This document shows, piece after piece, positions 8,244-18,029 of a stretch of 34,865 bases of DNA; positions within the stretch are counted from its first letter, which is position 1; each line of letters starts with the position of its first letter. The position numbers and the translations under genes were made by a program. Source of the stretch: Polaromonas sp. (GTDB lineage: Bacteria; Pseudomonadota; Gammaproteobacteria; Burkholderiales; Burkholderiaceae_C); NCBI RefSeq assembly GCF_030682935.1, contig NZ_JAUXNA010000277.1, forward strand, positions 1 to 34,865. Reading direction: 5' to 3'. Below the pieces are notes generated by a model. That model saw only the letters and a list, made by a program, of their open reading frames with translations. It was not told the origin of the DNA and searched no databases.

Positions 8244-9347
8244 ATGTCTTTTGCCCCCGAACCCACCCACACCCACGGCGCCCGCCCCGCCGCAACGTCG
8301 AGCACCGCCATTCTCCTGTGCAACCTGGGCACACCCGATGCACCCACCGCACCGGCCGTGCGGCGCTACCTGGCGGAATTTTTGAGCGACGCGCGCGTGG
8401 TTGAAATCCCCAAGGCGCTGTGGTGGCTGATCCTGCACGGCATCATCCTGCGCACAAGGCCCAAAAAATCCGCCGCCAAATACGCCAGCATCTGGACCAG
8501 CGAGGGCTCGCCGCTCAAGGTCTGGACCCAGAAGCAGGCGCTGATGCTGCGCGGCTACCTGGGGGTGCGCGGCCACACCGTGGAAGTGCGCTACGCCATG
8601 CGTTACGGCAACCCGTCAATTGCCTCGCAGCTCGACCAGCTCAAGGCCGACGGCGTGACCCGCGTGCTTGTGTTGCCGTGCTACCCCCAATACAGCGGCA
8701 CCACCACCGCCAGCGTGTTTGATGCGGTGTACGGCTGGGCCGCCAAGGTGCGCCGGATTCCCGAGTTTCGTTTCATCAACAACTACCACGATGCGCCCGG
8801 CTACATCGCCGCGCTGGCGGACAAGATTCGCGCGCACTGGCAGCAAAACGGCCAGGCCGAGCAGCTGGTCATGAGCTTTCACGGCGTGCCCGAACGCACA
8901 CTCATGCTGGGCGACCCCTACTACTGCGAATGCCACAAGACCGCACGCCTGCTGGCCGAACAGCTCGGACTGGCCAAAGACCGCTACCAGGTCACCTTCC
9001 AGTCGCGGTTTGGCAAGGCCAAATGGCTGCAGCCCTACACCGAACCCACGCTGATCAAGATGGCCAAAGCCGGTGTGCAAAGTGTCGATGTCGTGTGCCC
9101 GGGCTTTATCGGCGACTGCCTGGAAACGCTCGAAGAAATCTCGATGGAAGCGCGCCACGCCTTTCTGAAGGCCGGCGGCAAGACCTTCAACTACATCGAA
9201 TGCCTGAACGACAGCCCGAAGTGGATCGCCGCGCTGGCAGATTTCAGCGTGCAGCACCTGGCCGGCTGGCCGACACAAACGGGGCCGGACGAGGCCGCAC
9301 TGGCCGCCTCGCGCGCCGCCGCGCTGGCGCTGGGGGCCAGGCAGTAG
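8244..9347 (+). CDS. hemH: Ferrochelatase
   Basis: TAILLCNLGTPDAPTAPAVRRYLAEFLSDARVVE, SFHGVPERTLMLGDPYYCECHKTARLLAEQLGL, VCPGFIGDCLETLEEI. Confidence 0.96.
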   Translation: MSFAPEPTHTHGARPAATSSTAILLCNLGTPDAPTAPAVRRYLAEFLSDARVVEIPKALWWLILHGIILRTRPKKSAAKYASIWTSEGSPLKVWTQKQALMLRGYLGVRGHTVEVRYAMRYGNPSIASQLDQLKADGVTRVLVLPCYPQYSGTTTASVFDAVYGWAAKVRRIPEFRFINNYHDAPGYIAALADKIRAHWQQNGQAEQLVMSFHGVPERTLMLGDPYYCECHKTARLLAEQLGLAKDRYQVTFQSRFGKAKWLQPYTEPTLIKMAKAGVQSVDVVCPGFIGDCLETLEEISMEARHAFLKAGGKTFNYIECLNDSPKWIAALADFSVQHLAGWPTQTGPDEAALAASRAAALALGARQ

Positions 9348-9376
9348 CCCCCTTTGTTCCCTGTTTTTTCCGACGC

Positions 9377-9395
9377 AACGAAGTCTGGCTTCGTT
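9377..9395. terminator. Hairpin between convergent hemH and tctA
   Basis: AACGAAG-tctgg-CTTCGTT perfect 7-bp stem in the convergent intergenic region; no strong U tract, so terminator function is tentative. Confidence 0.3.
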
Positions 9396-9472
9396 TGAAG
9401 TGAGCCCAGGTGGACGTTATTGTTGCCGCCTGGACCCCATCAGCCTACCCCGCCGCACGACCCCACGCACGG

Positions 9473-10987
9473 TCAGACCATATCCCGCATATCCCGCATA
9501 TCCCGGCGCCCCGACCAGTACTTGGCCAGACGCGGCAACACCAGCACCGCCACCACCACGACGAGCAGCACCGCCGACATCGGCCGCTCAATAAAGACCG
9601 TCCATTTGCCCTCGCCAATCGACAGCGCATTGCGCATTTGGGCCTCGGCCATGGGGCCCAGAATCATTCCGACGATGACCGGTGCGGTGGGGAAATCGTA
9701 GCGGCGCATCAGGATGCCGACCAGGCCTATGCCGTACATCAGAAACAGGTCGAACGAACTTTGCCGCATGCCGTACACGCCCACCGTGGCAAAAATCAAA
9801 ATTCCGGCGTAAAGCTGGGACCGGGGAATCTTCAGCAGCTTGACCCACAGGCCGACCATGGGCAAGTTCAGCACCAGCAGCATCACGTTGCCGATGTAGA
9901 GCGAGGCGATCAGTGCCCAGACCAGGGTCGACGAGGTCTCGAACAGCGGGGGGCCGGCCTGAATGCCGAAATTTTGCAGGGCGCTGAGCAAGATCGCCGC
10001 CGTCACCGAGGTCGGGATGCCCAGCGTGAGCAGCGGCACCAGCGTGGCCGTCACGGCCGCGTTGTTGGCGGCCTCGGGGCCGGCCACGCCTTCAATCGCG
10101 CCGATGGTGCCAAACTCTTCCTTGTGCTTTGACAGCTTGCGCTCGGTGGCGTAGCTCAAAAATGTCGGGATTTCCGAGCCGCCCGCCGGGATGGTGCCAA
10201 ACGGAAAACCAATGGCCGTGCCGCGCAGCCATGCCGGCCATGAGCGGCGCCACTCCTGGCCGGTCATGTGCACGCGCGTGACCTTGTTCATGGTTTGCAC
10301 ACTGCGGCCTTCGTACAGCGCGTTGTAAAGCGCCTCGCCCACGGCAAACAGGCCCACGGCCACCAGCACCACCTCAATGCCGTCCAGAAACTCAGGAACG
10401 CCTGCGGTATAGCGCACCTGGCCGGTGATCTGGTCCAGCCCGACCAGGCCAATCGCCAGGCCCGCGAAGAGCGCCGTCATGCCGCGCAAGGTGCTTTTGC
10501 CAAGCACCGCGCTGACCGTGATGAAGGCCAGCAGCATCAGGCAAAAATACTCAGGGGGGCCGAGCTTGACGGCAAACTGCGCCAGCACCGGCGCAAACAG
10601 CGTGACCAGCACCGTGGCAACGGTACCGGCCACAAAGGAGCCAATCGCCGCAGTGGCGAGCGCCGCCCCGGCGCGGCCATTTTTGGCCATCTTGAAGCCT
10701 TCAAGCGCCGTCACCATGGTGCCGGTTTCTCCCGGCGTGTTGAGCAAGATGGAGGTGGTCGAGCCGCCGTACATGGCGCCGTAGTAAATACCGGCGAAAA
10801 AAATCATCGAGGCCGTCGGCTCGACCTGCGTGGTGATGGGCAGCAGCATGGCCACCGTCACGGCGGGGCCCAGGCCCGGCAGCACGCCAATGGCCGTGCC
10901 GATGGCGCAGCCCACAAAGGCCCAGAGCAAATTAATGGGCGTGCCGGCCGTGACAAAGCCGCCTATGAGGTTATTCCAGATATCCAT
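9473..10987 (-). CDS. tctA: Tripartite tricarboxylate transporter permease, TctA family
   Basis: [87 protein letters not shown]. Confidence 0.95.
   Translation of the reverse strand: MDIWNNLIGGFVTAGTPINLLWAFVGCAIGTAIGVLPGLGPAVTVAMLLPITTQVEPTASMIFFAGIYYGAMYGGSTTSILLNTPGETGTMVTALEGFKMAKNGRAGAALATAAIGSFVAGTVATVLVTLFAPVLAQFAVKLGPPEYFCLMLLAFITVSAVLGKSTLRGMTALFAGLAIGLVGLDQITGQVRYTAGVPEFLDGIEVVLVAVGLFAVGEALYNALYEGRSVQTMNKVTRVHMTGQEWRRSWPAWLRGTAIGFPFGTIPAGGSEIPTFLSYATERKLSKHKEEFGTIGAIEGVAGPEAANNAAVTATLVPLLTLGIPTSVTAAILLSALQNFGIQAGPPLFETSSTLVWALIASLYIGNVMLLVLNLPMVGLWVKLLKIPRSQLYAGILIFATVGVYGMRQSSFDLFLMYGIGLVGILMRRYDFPTAPVIVGMILGPMAEAQMRNALSIGEGKWTVFIERPMSAVLLVVVVAVLVLPRLAKYWSGRRDMRDMRDMV
9479..9505. 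repeat. 9-bp tandem repeat x3 at the tctA 3' coding end
   Basis: (catatcccg)x3, encoding (RDM)x3 at the TctA C-terminus. Confidence 0.85.
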
Positions 10988-11011
10988 TTGGGTCTCTCGG
11001 GGGGATTGTTG

Positions 11012-11536
11012 TTACAGCCAGCCTGAGCTGGTCAGGCCGGGCAAATTAATCGCCAGCACCTTGGAAAACATCCAGAACACGGGCGCCGCAATCAGCATGC
11101 CCGTGACCGCATCGATCAAGGTCTGGCGCACCGAGCCGGCGGCCCGGCCCTCGGAAATACGCAAGCCGCGCACCGCCAGCACGAAGCACAGCGCGCAGCT
11201 CAAGACAAAACCGATGCGGGTGATCAGCGCCGCATTGCCCAGCACCCCGGCCGACACCCAGGCCAGCGCCGGCCAGTCGCCGGTTGCGGCGCCGGACGGC
11301 GTCTCCAGTTCGCGAAAGCCGCCGCTGCGGGCCTCCCAGATCAGCCAGGCGCCGCACACCAGCATCGCCGCCGACACCAGCCAGGGCAAAAAATTAGGCC
11401 CCACGCCGGCATAGCCTGCATTTGACGAAATCGACAGGGCGCCATACGCCAGCACGGCGGCGATCAGCACGGCACCCGCGCCGATCAGGGTTTGCGGCAA
11501 GACGTTGGGGGGGGAATTAGACGGGCTGGTGGACAT
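11012..11536 (-). CDS. tctB: Tripartite tricarboxylate transporter small membrane subunit, TctB family
   Basis: About 174 aa, several TM segments (LIGAGAVLIAAVLAYGALSIS, YAGVGPNFLPWLVSAAML), placed between tctA and the binding protein. Confidence 0.88.
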   Translation of the reverse strand: MSTSPSNSPPNVLPQTLIGAGAVLIAAVLAYGALSISSNAGYAGVGPNFLPWLVSAAMLVCGAWLIWEARSGGFRELETPSGAATGDWPALAWVSAGVLGNAALITRIGFVLSCALCFVLAVRGLRISEGRAAGSVRQTLIDAVTGMLIAAPVFWMFSKVLAINLPGLTSSGWL

Positions 11537-11620
11537 TTGAAAACCTCAAAAAAAGAAAAAGGGCCGGGCCAGCCCCAGCGGGGCCGACCTCAGCCCTGCC
11601 GGGGCCGCTGCAACGGGCCT

Positions 11621-12580
11621 TCAGACCATGCCGGCTTTCACCATGGTGGCGCGCAAGGACGCGAAGTTGTTGTCCACAAAGGCCTCAAACTCCGGTCCCG
11701 CCAGCAGCGCAGATGTCCAGTTGTTGGTTTGCAGCGCTTGCGCCCAGGCCTTGGATTTGGTGGCCTGCACGACCATGTCGGTCAGCGCCTTGCGCTGCGC
11801 CGGCGTGATGTCTGCCGCGCCATACACCCCGCGCCAGTTGCCGATCTCGACATTGATACCCTGCTCCTTGAGCGTAGGCACGTCGATGCCCTTGACGCGC
11901 GTGCCGGACGTGATGCCGATGGCCCGCATCTTGCCGCTGCTGATGTACTGCGCAAACTCGCTGTAGCCGCTGCCGCCCACGGTGACATTGCCGCCCAGGA
12001 TGGCGGCCACGGCCTCGCCACCGCCGCGAAACGGCACGTAGTTGATCTTGGCGGCATCCACGCCCACTTCACGGGCAATCATGGCGGCCGCAATGTGTTC
12101 CGTGGAACCGCGTGAACCACCGCCCCACTTCACGCTGCCGGGGTCTTTTTTCATCTGCTCGACCACGTCTTTCATGGTTTTGAACGGCGAATTTTCCGGC
12201 AACACGAACACGCCGTATTCGGTAGTCAGGCGCGCAATCGGCGTGACCTGGCTCAGGGCCACAGGCGGCTTGCTGGCGATCATGCCGCCCAGCATCACGG
12301 CGCCCATCACCATCAGCGCATTGGGGTCACCCTTGCTGGCGTTGTAAAACTGGGCGAGCCCCAGCACACCGGCTGCGCCGCCCTTGTTTTCGTAGGTGAC
12401 GGTGGTGGCCACCCCCGCGTCCTGCAAGGCCTTGCCCAGGGCGCGGCCCGTAGCGTCCCAGCCGCCGCCCGGATTGGCAGGAATCATCACCTTGATGTTG
12501 GCAGCGGCAAAAGCGCTCAGCGGCAAGCTGCCAGCTGCCGCAAACGCGGCCAGGGATTTCAAAAAGGTATCGCGACGCAT
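11621..12580 (-). CDS. Tripartite tricarboxylate transporter substrate-binding protein (TctC/Bug family)
   Basis: MRRDTFLKSLAAFAAAGSLPLSAFAAANIKVMIPANPGGGWDATGRALGKALQ; signal peptide and Bug-family fold motifs. Confidence 0.92.
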   Translation of the reverse strand: MRRDTFLKSLAAFAAAGSLPLSAFAAANIKVMIPANPGGGWDATGRALGKALQDAGVATTVTYENKGGAAGVLGLAQFYNASKGDPNALMVMGAVMLGGMIASKPPVALSQVTPIARLTTEYGVFVLPENSPFKTMKDVVEQMKKDPGSVKWGGGSRGSTEHIAAAMIAREVGVDAAKINYVPFRGGGEAVAAILGGNVTVGGSGYSEFAQYISSGKMRAIGITSGTRVKGIDVPTLKEQGINVEIGNWRGVYGAADITPAQRKALTDMVVQATKSKAWAQALQTNNWTSALLAGPEFEAFVDNNFASLRATMVKAGMV

Positions 12581-12747
12581 GGGTGTCTCCTTAAGGCGTT
12601 GATTGAATCGACCTGTTTATCATGCGGCTTCAAGCTGTCATCCGGCTGTCCAAACCATCAGGGAAAATACCAATGTCCGCCGCTTTTTTCATCCCGCACA
12701 GGCGCGCTTGACACGCTGGCCCGGACAATCGTGTGATGTTGCCCACC

Positions 12748-13437
12748 ATGAAACTCCTGCTCATTGAAGATAACGTCTCCATGCACACCGCGCTGCAGCG
12801 CACGCTGTCACGGCGCGGCATGGACGTGACGGTGTGCGCTGACGGCCGGCTGGCCCTGGCGCGCTGGCAGTCATTCATGCCGGAGGTGGTGGTGCTTGAC
12901 CTGACCTTGCCCGGACTCGACGGGCTGCAGGTATTGCAGCAGGCCCGCGCTGCAGGCCTGGCAACACCGGTATTGATTTTGACGGCGCGCGGCACGGTGG
13001 GCGACCGCATCGTCGGGCTCAATTCAGGTGCCGATGACTACCTGCCCAAGCCCTTTGACCTGGATGAGCTGGAAGCCAGAATACGGGCGCTGGCACGTCG
13101 TTCGGCGGTGCGCGACGATCTGCGCGACGAACCGCGGGCGGTAACGCAAGTGCTCGGCAATCTTCGTTACGAAAAACACACGGGCGCCATCTACCTCTGC
13201 GATGAAGTGCTTGACCTGGCCCCACGCGAGCTGGCGCTGCTGCAAGCCCTGATGGGAAAGCCCGGCCATGCCGTGTCGAAAGAGCAGCTGTTTGAACTGG
13301 TCTTTCCGGGCGAAGCCGAAGTTCACTACGAAGCCATTGAAGTCGTGGTGTACCGCCTGCGCAAAAGGCTGCTGAACACCGGCGTGTCGCTGATCACGCT
13401 GCGCGGCCTCGGCTATCTGCTGAAGGCAACGCCATGA
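12748..13437 (+). CDS. OmpR-family response regulator (TctD-like)
   Basis: MKLLLIEDNVSMHTALQRTLSRRGMDVTVCADGRLAL...VVLDLTLPGLDGL...DDYLPKPFDLDELEARIRAL plus winged-helix C-terminus (VVYRLRKRLLNTGVSLITLRGLGYLL). Confidence 0.93.
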   Translation: MKLLLIEDNVSMHTALQRTLSRRGMDVTVCADGRLALARWQSFMPEVVVLDLTLPGLDGLQVLQQARAAGLATPVLILTARGTVGDRIVGLNSGADDYLPKPFDLDELEARIRALARRSAVRDDLRDEPRAVTQVLGNLRYEKHTGAIYLCDEVLDLAPRELALLQALMGKPGHAVSKEQLFELVFPGEAEVHYEAIEVVVYRLRKRLLNTGVSLITLRGLGYLLKATP

Positions 13438-14891
13438 ACCTTGACGCGCCGGGACGGGCAAGCGTGGGGGCCATCTCTCTTCGCCGCTACCTGCTGGCAG
13501 GCATTTTGGTGCCGGTCGCAGTGTTTTTACTGATCAATACCGTGCTCCTTTATCGCGGCGCACTGGAGGCCGCCAACACCGCTTACGACCGAACCCTGCT
13601 GGCCTCGGCCAAGACGCTGGCGGAACTGCTGGAGGCCAGCGGCAGCGGCGATGCCGTGCGCCTGAAAGCAACCGTCGCTTACTCGGCGCTGGAGGCCTTT
13701 GAAGCGGACAACCGCAGCCGGATTTTCTACAAGGTGACGGGCTTTCAAGGCGAAACCGTGCTGGGCTTTGACGACCTGCCGGCGTGGCGCGGCAAGTTGC
13801 CTGTAAAGGGAATTTACGCAGCGTTGGTCGACTTTTACGACGACCGTTACCTGGGTGACGATGTTCGGGTGGCGGTGTTGCTGCAGCCCGTGGCCGGCCC
13901 CGGGGGATTCGGCATGGCCAGCATCCAGGTGGCTGAAACGCTGGAGCTGCGGCAAACGCTGGCGCGGCAAATTCTGCTTGACACCCTTTGGCACCAGGCG
14001 GTGCTGATCGCAGTGATTGCGCTGGTGGTGATTGTGGTGGTCCAGCGCGCCACCCGGCCGGTACGGGCCCTGAGTGCCCGCTTGACGGCGCGGCCTGAAA
14101 GCGATCTAACGCCTATCGATGCACCCGATGCACCACGCGAACTGCGCCCACTGATTGACGCCACCAACCACGTTATGCTGCGGCTGCAACATTTGCTTGA
14201 GCACCAAAAACGCTTTGTGCGTGATGCCTCGCACCAACTGCGTACCCCCTTGGCAGTCCTTAAAACCCAGGTCCAGTCCGCCCTGCGCGGCGACATCGAG
14301 CCCCGCGAGGCGCTCGTTGAAATCAATGAAACCGTCGACCGGGCAACCCAGCTGGCCAACCAGATGCTGGCGCTGGCCAAAGTCGAGCAACTGCGCCAGC
14401 AAGCGGATCTGCAGCCCACCGACATGGCCGTCATCGTGCGTGCGGTGGCGCTGGACCTGGCGCCGCTGATCGCCGACAAAGGCCTGGACTTTGACATCGA
14501 AACCGTCACTGCAATCGTCAACGCCCACGAATGGATGCTCGGTGAACTCTGCCGCAACCTGCTGCACAACGCCATCAAGAATAGCTGCACAGGCGGCACC
14601 TTGACGGTACGAATCGTCACTGATGCACGCTATCTGGCACTGACGGTCAGTGACAGCAGCCCCGGCATTTCAGCCGAACTCGCCACCCGCCTGTTCCAGC
14701 CCTTTTCGGCGGGCAACGTGCGCCACGGCTCCGGGCTGGGCCTGGCCATTTGCCGGGAAATCACCGCGGCGCTGGGCGGCAGTATTTCGCTGGACAACCG
14801 GGTGCAGCAGGGCCAACCCGGCCGGGTTGCGGGCCTGGATGCCACAGTCCGCCTGCCACTGCTTCAAATCAGGGTTCAAAATAACGCCTGA
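13434..14891 (+). CDS. Sensor histidine kinase (TctE-like)
   Basis: KRFVRDASHQLRTPLAVLKTQVQSAL H-box, LCRNLLHNAIKNS N-box, GSGLGLAICREI G-box; 4-nt overlap with the regulator. Confidence 0.93.
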   Translation: MNLDAPGRASVGAISLRRYLLAGILVPVAVFLLINTVLLYRGALEAANTAYDRTLLASAKTLAELLEASGSGDAVRLKATVAYSALEAFEADNRSRIFYKVTGFQGETVLGFDDLPAWRGKLPVKGIYAALVDFYDDRYLGDDVRVAVLLQPVAGPGGFGMASIQVAETLELRQTLARQILLDTLWHQAVLIAVIALVVIVVVQRATRPVRALSARLTARPESDLTPIDAPDAPRELRPLIDATNHVMLRLQHLLEHQKRFVRDASHQLRTPLAVLKTQVQSALRGDIEPREALVEINETVDRATQLANQMLALAKVEQLRQQADLQPTDMAVIVRAVALDLAPLIADKGLDFDIETVTAIVNAHEWMLGELCRNLLHNAIKNSCTGGTLTVRIVTDARYLALTVSDSSPGISAELATRLFQPFSAGNVRHGSGLGLAICREITAALGGSISLDNRVQQGQPGRVAGLDATVRLPLLQIRVQNNA

Positions 14892-15295
14892 TGGAAAAAT
14901 TACGTATCGACAAATGGCTGTGGGCAGCCCGCTTTTATAAAACCCGTTCGCTGGCTGCGGATGAGATCGGCAAGGGGCGCGTACGCATCAATGACCAGGA
15001 AGCCAAGCCTGCCCGCGAGGTCAAGACCGGCGACACCGTAACGCTACGGCAAGGCCCGGTCATTCGTACGCTCGTGGTGCGCGGCATCAGCAGCCAGCGC
15101 GGCGCCGCACCGGTGGCGCAGCAGCTTTATGAAGAAACCGAAGAAAGCCTGCGCCTGAAAGCCGAAGCCGCCGAGCAGCGCCGGCTGGGGAATGACCCGG
15201 CCAGCAGCCAGGAACACGGCCGCCCCACGAAACGCGACCGCCGCACCATGGACAAGGCATGGAACAACCGCTGGAGCGCATCCATTGACCCGTAA
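14891..15295 (+). CDS. RNA-binding S4 domain protein (Hsp15-like)
   Basis: MEKLRIDKWLWAARFYKTRSLAADEIGKGRVRINDQEAKPAREVKTGDTVTLRQG; canonical S4 domain. Confidence 0.9.
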   Translation: MEKLRIDKWLWAARFYKTRSLAADEIGKGRVRINDQEAKPAREVKTGDTVTLRQGPVIRTLVVRGISSQRGAAPVAQQLYEETEESLRLKAEAAEQRRLGNDPASSQEHGRPTKRDRRTMDKAWNNRWSASIDP

Positions 15296-15299
15296 ATTG

Positions 15300-15364
15300 C
15301 TATTATTTTTATAGCCATCTTCACCCGTACCTATTGGGCAAACTGCCAATTTCATGAATTATTT
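15300..15364 (+). repeat. 65-bp dispersed repeat, copy 4 (downstream of the S4-domain gene)
   Basis: ctattatttttatagccatcttcacccgtacctattgggcaaactgccaatttcatgaattattt; ATAGC, CCCGT and ATTGGGC in register. Confidence 0.65.
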
Positions 15365-15415
15365 CATGGATTGCCATCAGCGCGTTTGCAGCCCGGCCCG
15401 GCAATTTGGAGGCAA

Positions 15416-15443
15416 AAAAAATCCACCTTTCGGTGGATTTTTT
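15416..15443. terminator. Bidirectional intrinsic terminator (tRNA-Ser / S4-protein side)
   Basis: AAAAAATCCACC-tttc-GGTGGATTTTTT: 7-bp G/C-containing stem flanked by A and T tracts. Confidence 0.85.
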
Positions 15444-15450
15444 AGTTTGG

Positions 15451-15540
15451 CGGAAACGGAGAGATTCGAACTCTCGATGAGGCTCTACACCCCATACTCC
15501 CTTAGCAGGGGAGCACCTTCGGCCACTCGGTCACGTTTCC
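15451..15540 (-). tRNA. tRNA-Ser (anticodon GCU)
   Basis: Reverse strand GGAAACGTGACCGAGTGGCCGAAGGTGCTCCCCTGCTAAGGGAGTATGGGGTGTAGAGCCTCATCGAGAGTTCGAATCTCTCCGTTTCCG: 7-bp acceptor, GCU anticodon, long variable arm, GTTCGAATC T-loop. Confidence 0.96.
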
Positions 15541-15574
15541 AATTCCATGATTATCTCACGACTTCCAGGCCATT

Positions 15575-16843
15575 TCAGGCGATGGGCTGGTCCAGGTCAA
15601 AAGCTTTGTGCAGCGCGCGCACGGCCAGCTCCATGTATTTTTCGTCAATCACCACCGAGGTCTTGATTTCGCTGGTCGAGATCATCTGGATGTTGATGCC
15701 CTCTTCACTCAACACCCGGAACATTTTGCTGGCAATGCCGACATGGCTGCGCATGCCGATACCGACGATGCTGACCTTGCAAATCTTCGCATCGCCGACA
15801 ACTTCCTGCGCGCCGAGAGCGGGCAAGACCTTCGTATTGAGCAGGTCCATGACCTTGGCATAGTCGTTGCGGTGCACGGTAAAGCTGAAGTCGGTCTTGC
15901 CGTCTTTGCTGATGTTCTGGATGATCACATCGACTTCGATGTTGGCGTCGGCCACGGCGCCCAGAATCTGGTACGCAATGCCCGGGGTGTCTGGCACGCC
16001 GAGTACGGAAATTTTGGCTTCGTCGCGGTTGAATGCGATGCCCGATACGATGGCTTGTTCCATGTTTTCGTCTTCCTCAAAACTGATCAAAGTGCCTGAT
16101 TTGGCTTCTTCGTTGATGTCAATATTCCAGTCGGTGAAACTGGACAGCACGCGCAGCGGCACCTTGTACTTGCCGGCAAATTCGACCGAGCGAATCTGCA
16201 GCACCTTGGACCCCATGGAGGCCATCTCCAGCATCTCTTCAAAGCTCACGGTTTTCAGGCGGCGCGCTTCGGGCACCACGCGCGGGTCGGTGGTGTAGAC
16301 GCCATCCACATCGGTGTAGATCAGGCATTCATGGGCCTTCAGTGCGGCCGCAATCGCCACCGCCGAGGTGTCCGAGCCGCCCCGGCCCAGGGTGGTGACG
16401 TTGCCGCCGTCGTCCATGCCCTGGAAGCCGGTGATGATCACGACCTTGCCGGCATCCAGATCGGCGCGCACCCGTTCGTCGTCAATCGACTCGATGCGGG
16501 CCTTGGTGTAGGCGTTGTTGGTTTTGATGGTGACTTGCCAGCCAGCGTAACTCACGGCCGGCATGCCTTCAGCCTGCAGCGCGATGGCCAGCAAGGCGCT
16601 GGAGGCCTGCTCGCCGGTGGCCGCCAGCGCGTCCAGCTCGCGGCCATAAGCGTCATCGGGTTTGGTGGGCGCCAGCTCTTTGGCCAGGCCCAGCAGGCGG
16701 TTGGTTTCGCCACTCATGGCGCTGGGAACGACGACCATCTGGTGGCCGGCCCGCGCCCACTTGGCGACGCGCTTGGCGACATTGCGGATGCGCTCGGGCG
16801 AGCCCATCGATGTACCGCCGTATTTATGAACGATCAAAGCCAT
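15575..16843 (-). CDS. lysC: Aspartate kinase
   Basis: MALIVHKYGGTSMGSPERIRNVAKRV, FQGMDDGGNVTTLGRGGSDTSAVAIAAAL, two ACT-like regions. Confidence 0.97.
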   Translation of the reverse strand: MALIVHKYGGTSMGSPERIRNVAKRVAKWARAGHQMVVVPSAMSGETNRLLGLAKELAPTKPDDAYGRELDALAATGEQASSALLAIALQAEGMPAVSYAGWQVTIKTNNAYTKARIESIDDERVRADLDAGKVVIITGFQGMDDGGNVTTLGRGGSDTSAVAIAAALKAHECLIYTDVDGVYTTDPRVVPEARRLKTVSFEEMLEMASMGSKVLQIRSVEFAGKYKVPLRVLSSFTDWNIDINEEAKSGTLISFEEDENMEQAIVSGIAFNRDEAKISVLGVPDTPGIAYQILGAVADANIEVDVIIQNISKDGKTDFSFTVHRNDYAKVMDLLNTKVLPALGAQEVVGDAKICKVSIVGIGMRSHVGIASKMFRVLSEEGINIQMISTSEIKTSVVIDEKYMELAVRALHKAFDLDQPIA

Positions 16844-16961
16844 TGCAGGATGTCAATCAAGAAGTTGGTTGCGAACTTTGCCCTTTTTTGCAGTAACTGG
16901 CGGCCCCAAGCGTCGAGGTGTCGATGCTTGGTAGGCCCATGACTGCCGGCAAAGCCTTAAA

Positions 16962-18029
16962 TTATAACGAGGGACGCCTGACCGGAGGCCCCGTCAGCCC
17001 ACCCTTGCCCACTTCGGGAAGATAGTGCAACACGGCCCCTCGCCGCGTCACATGGCCGCTGGCCACCTTGAGGTGAATCTGGTGCCCGCGGGTCGTGCAG
17101 GCGGCCACTTGCACCAGCAACTGGGCCAACTGCGCGGCACTGGGCGTGGCCCGATACTGCAGCAGCCAGTGGCGCAGCACGTTGGCCTGGCGCGGTGGCG
17201 ACAGCGCCTGCAAAGCCGCAATGGCGGGCGGCGCGCCTACCGCAATCAGGTCCTGGCTGGCGATTTCAAGCAGCAACACCTGCGCCTGCGCGGCATGCCG
17301 TGCACTGCGTGCAAAGGTGTTGCGAAACTGCGGAAACGCATCGGCCAGCGCAGGCAGCAAACGCGCCCGGATGCGGTTGCGGGTATAGCGCTCGTCGGTG
17401 TTGCTCGGGTCATCAAGGAAAGGAATTTGCCGGGCGACCACCCATTCGCGCAAACTTGCCGCCGGGGTTTGCAGCAGCGGGCGGTAAAACACGACCCCAT
17501 GGCGCTCAAACTGCGCCGCCATGGACGCGAGACCCGGCAAACCGGCACCCCGGCTGAGCGCCAGCAGCAGGGTTTCAACCTGGTCGTCGGCATGCTGACC
17601 CAGCAGCACCCCCGCCAGCCCATGCCGCTTGGCCGCAGCGGCCAGTGCCGCATAGCGGGCCCGGCGCGCGGCGTCTTCAGGACTCTCGCCTGGCACATGG
17701 CCAGCATCCACATGGACCACGTGCAGCGGCACCGACAAACCCGCGCACACCGACTGGCAGACGCGCACAAAGTCGTCAGCTGCAGCCTGAAGCCCGTGGT
17801 GAATGTGAATGGCGTGCACCTGGCCGGGCCAGCACTGCGCAGCCGCCAGCAGCAAAGCCGTGGAATCAGCGCCGCCGCTGTAGGCCACCCCCCACGGCGA
17901 CGCAGCAGAAAGAGCGGAGGACGTCAGGCCCGCCAACGCCGGGTTCAATGGCGTGGGATGGGTGGCACCCAGCCCCTGCGCCGAGGGCTTACTTGCTGAT
18001 GTCGGCTTTGGTGTCCGTGAAGCGGCCAT
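16962..18029 (-). CDS. tilS: tRNA(Ile)-lysidine synthase
   Basis: [19 protein letters not shown] (SGGxDS P-loop), [47 protein letters not shown]. Start codon uncertain. Confidence 0.93.
   Translation of the reverse strand: MAASRTPKPTSASKPSAQGLGATHPTPLNPALAGLTSSALSAASPWGVAYSGGADSTALLLAAAQCWPGQVHAIHIHHGLQAAADDFVRVCQSVCAGLSVPLHVVHVDAGHVPGESPEDAARRARYAALAAAAKRHGLAGVLLGQHADDQVETLLLALSRGAGLPGLASMAAQFERHGVVFYRPLLQTPAASLREWVVARQIPFLDDPSNTDERYTRNRIRARLLPALADAFPQFRNTFARSARHAAQAQVLLLEIASQDLIAVGAPPAIAALQALSPPRQANVLRHWLLQYRATPSAAQLAQLLVQVAACTTRGHQIHLKVASGHVTRRGAVLHYLPEVGKGGLTGPPVRRPSL

Noticed and set aside
13460-13474. Third copy of the GC-rich hpnD-flanking repeat (agcgtgggggccat) in the TctE-like gene
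   Set aside because: Only about 14 nt match inside a coding region; too short to call without a genome-wide comparison.
15300-15364. Small RNA or riboswitch downstream of the S4-domain gene
   Set aside because: Better explained as a copy of the dispersed 65-bp repeat followed by a separate bidirectional terminator.
17025-17999. 324-aa plus-strand ORF opposite tilS
   Set aside because: No domain signature; mirrors tilS codon structure.
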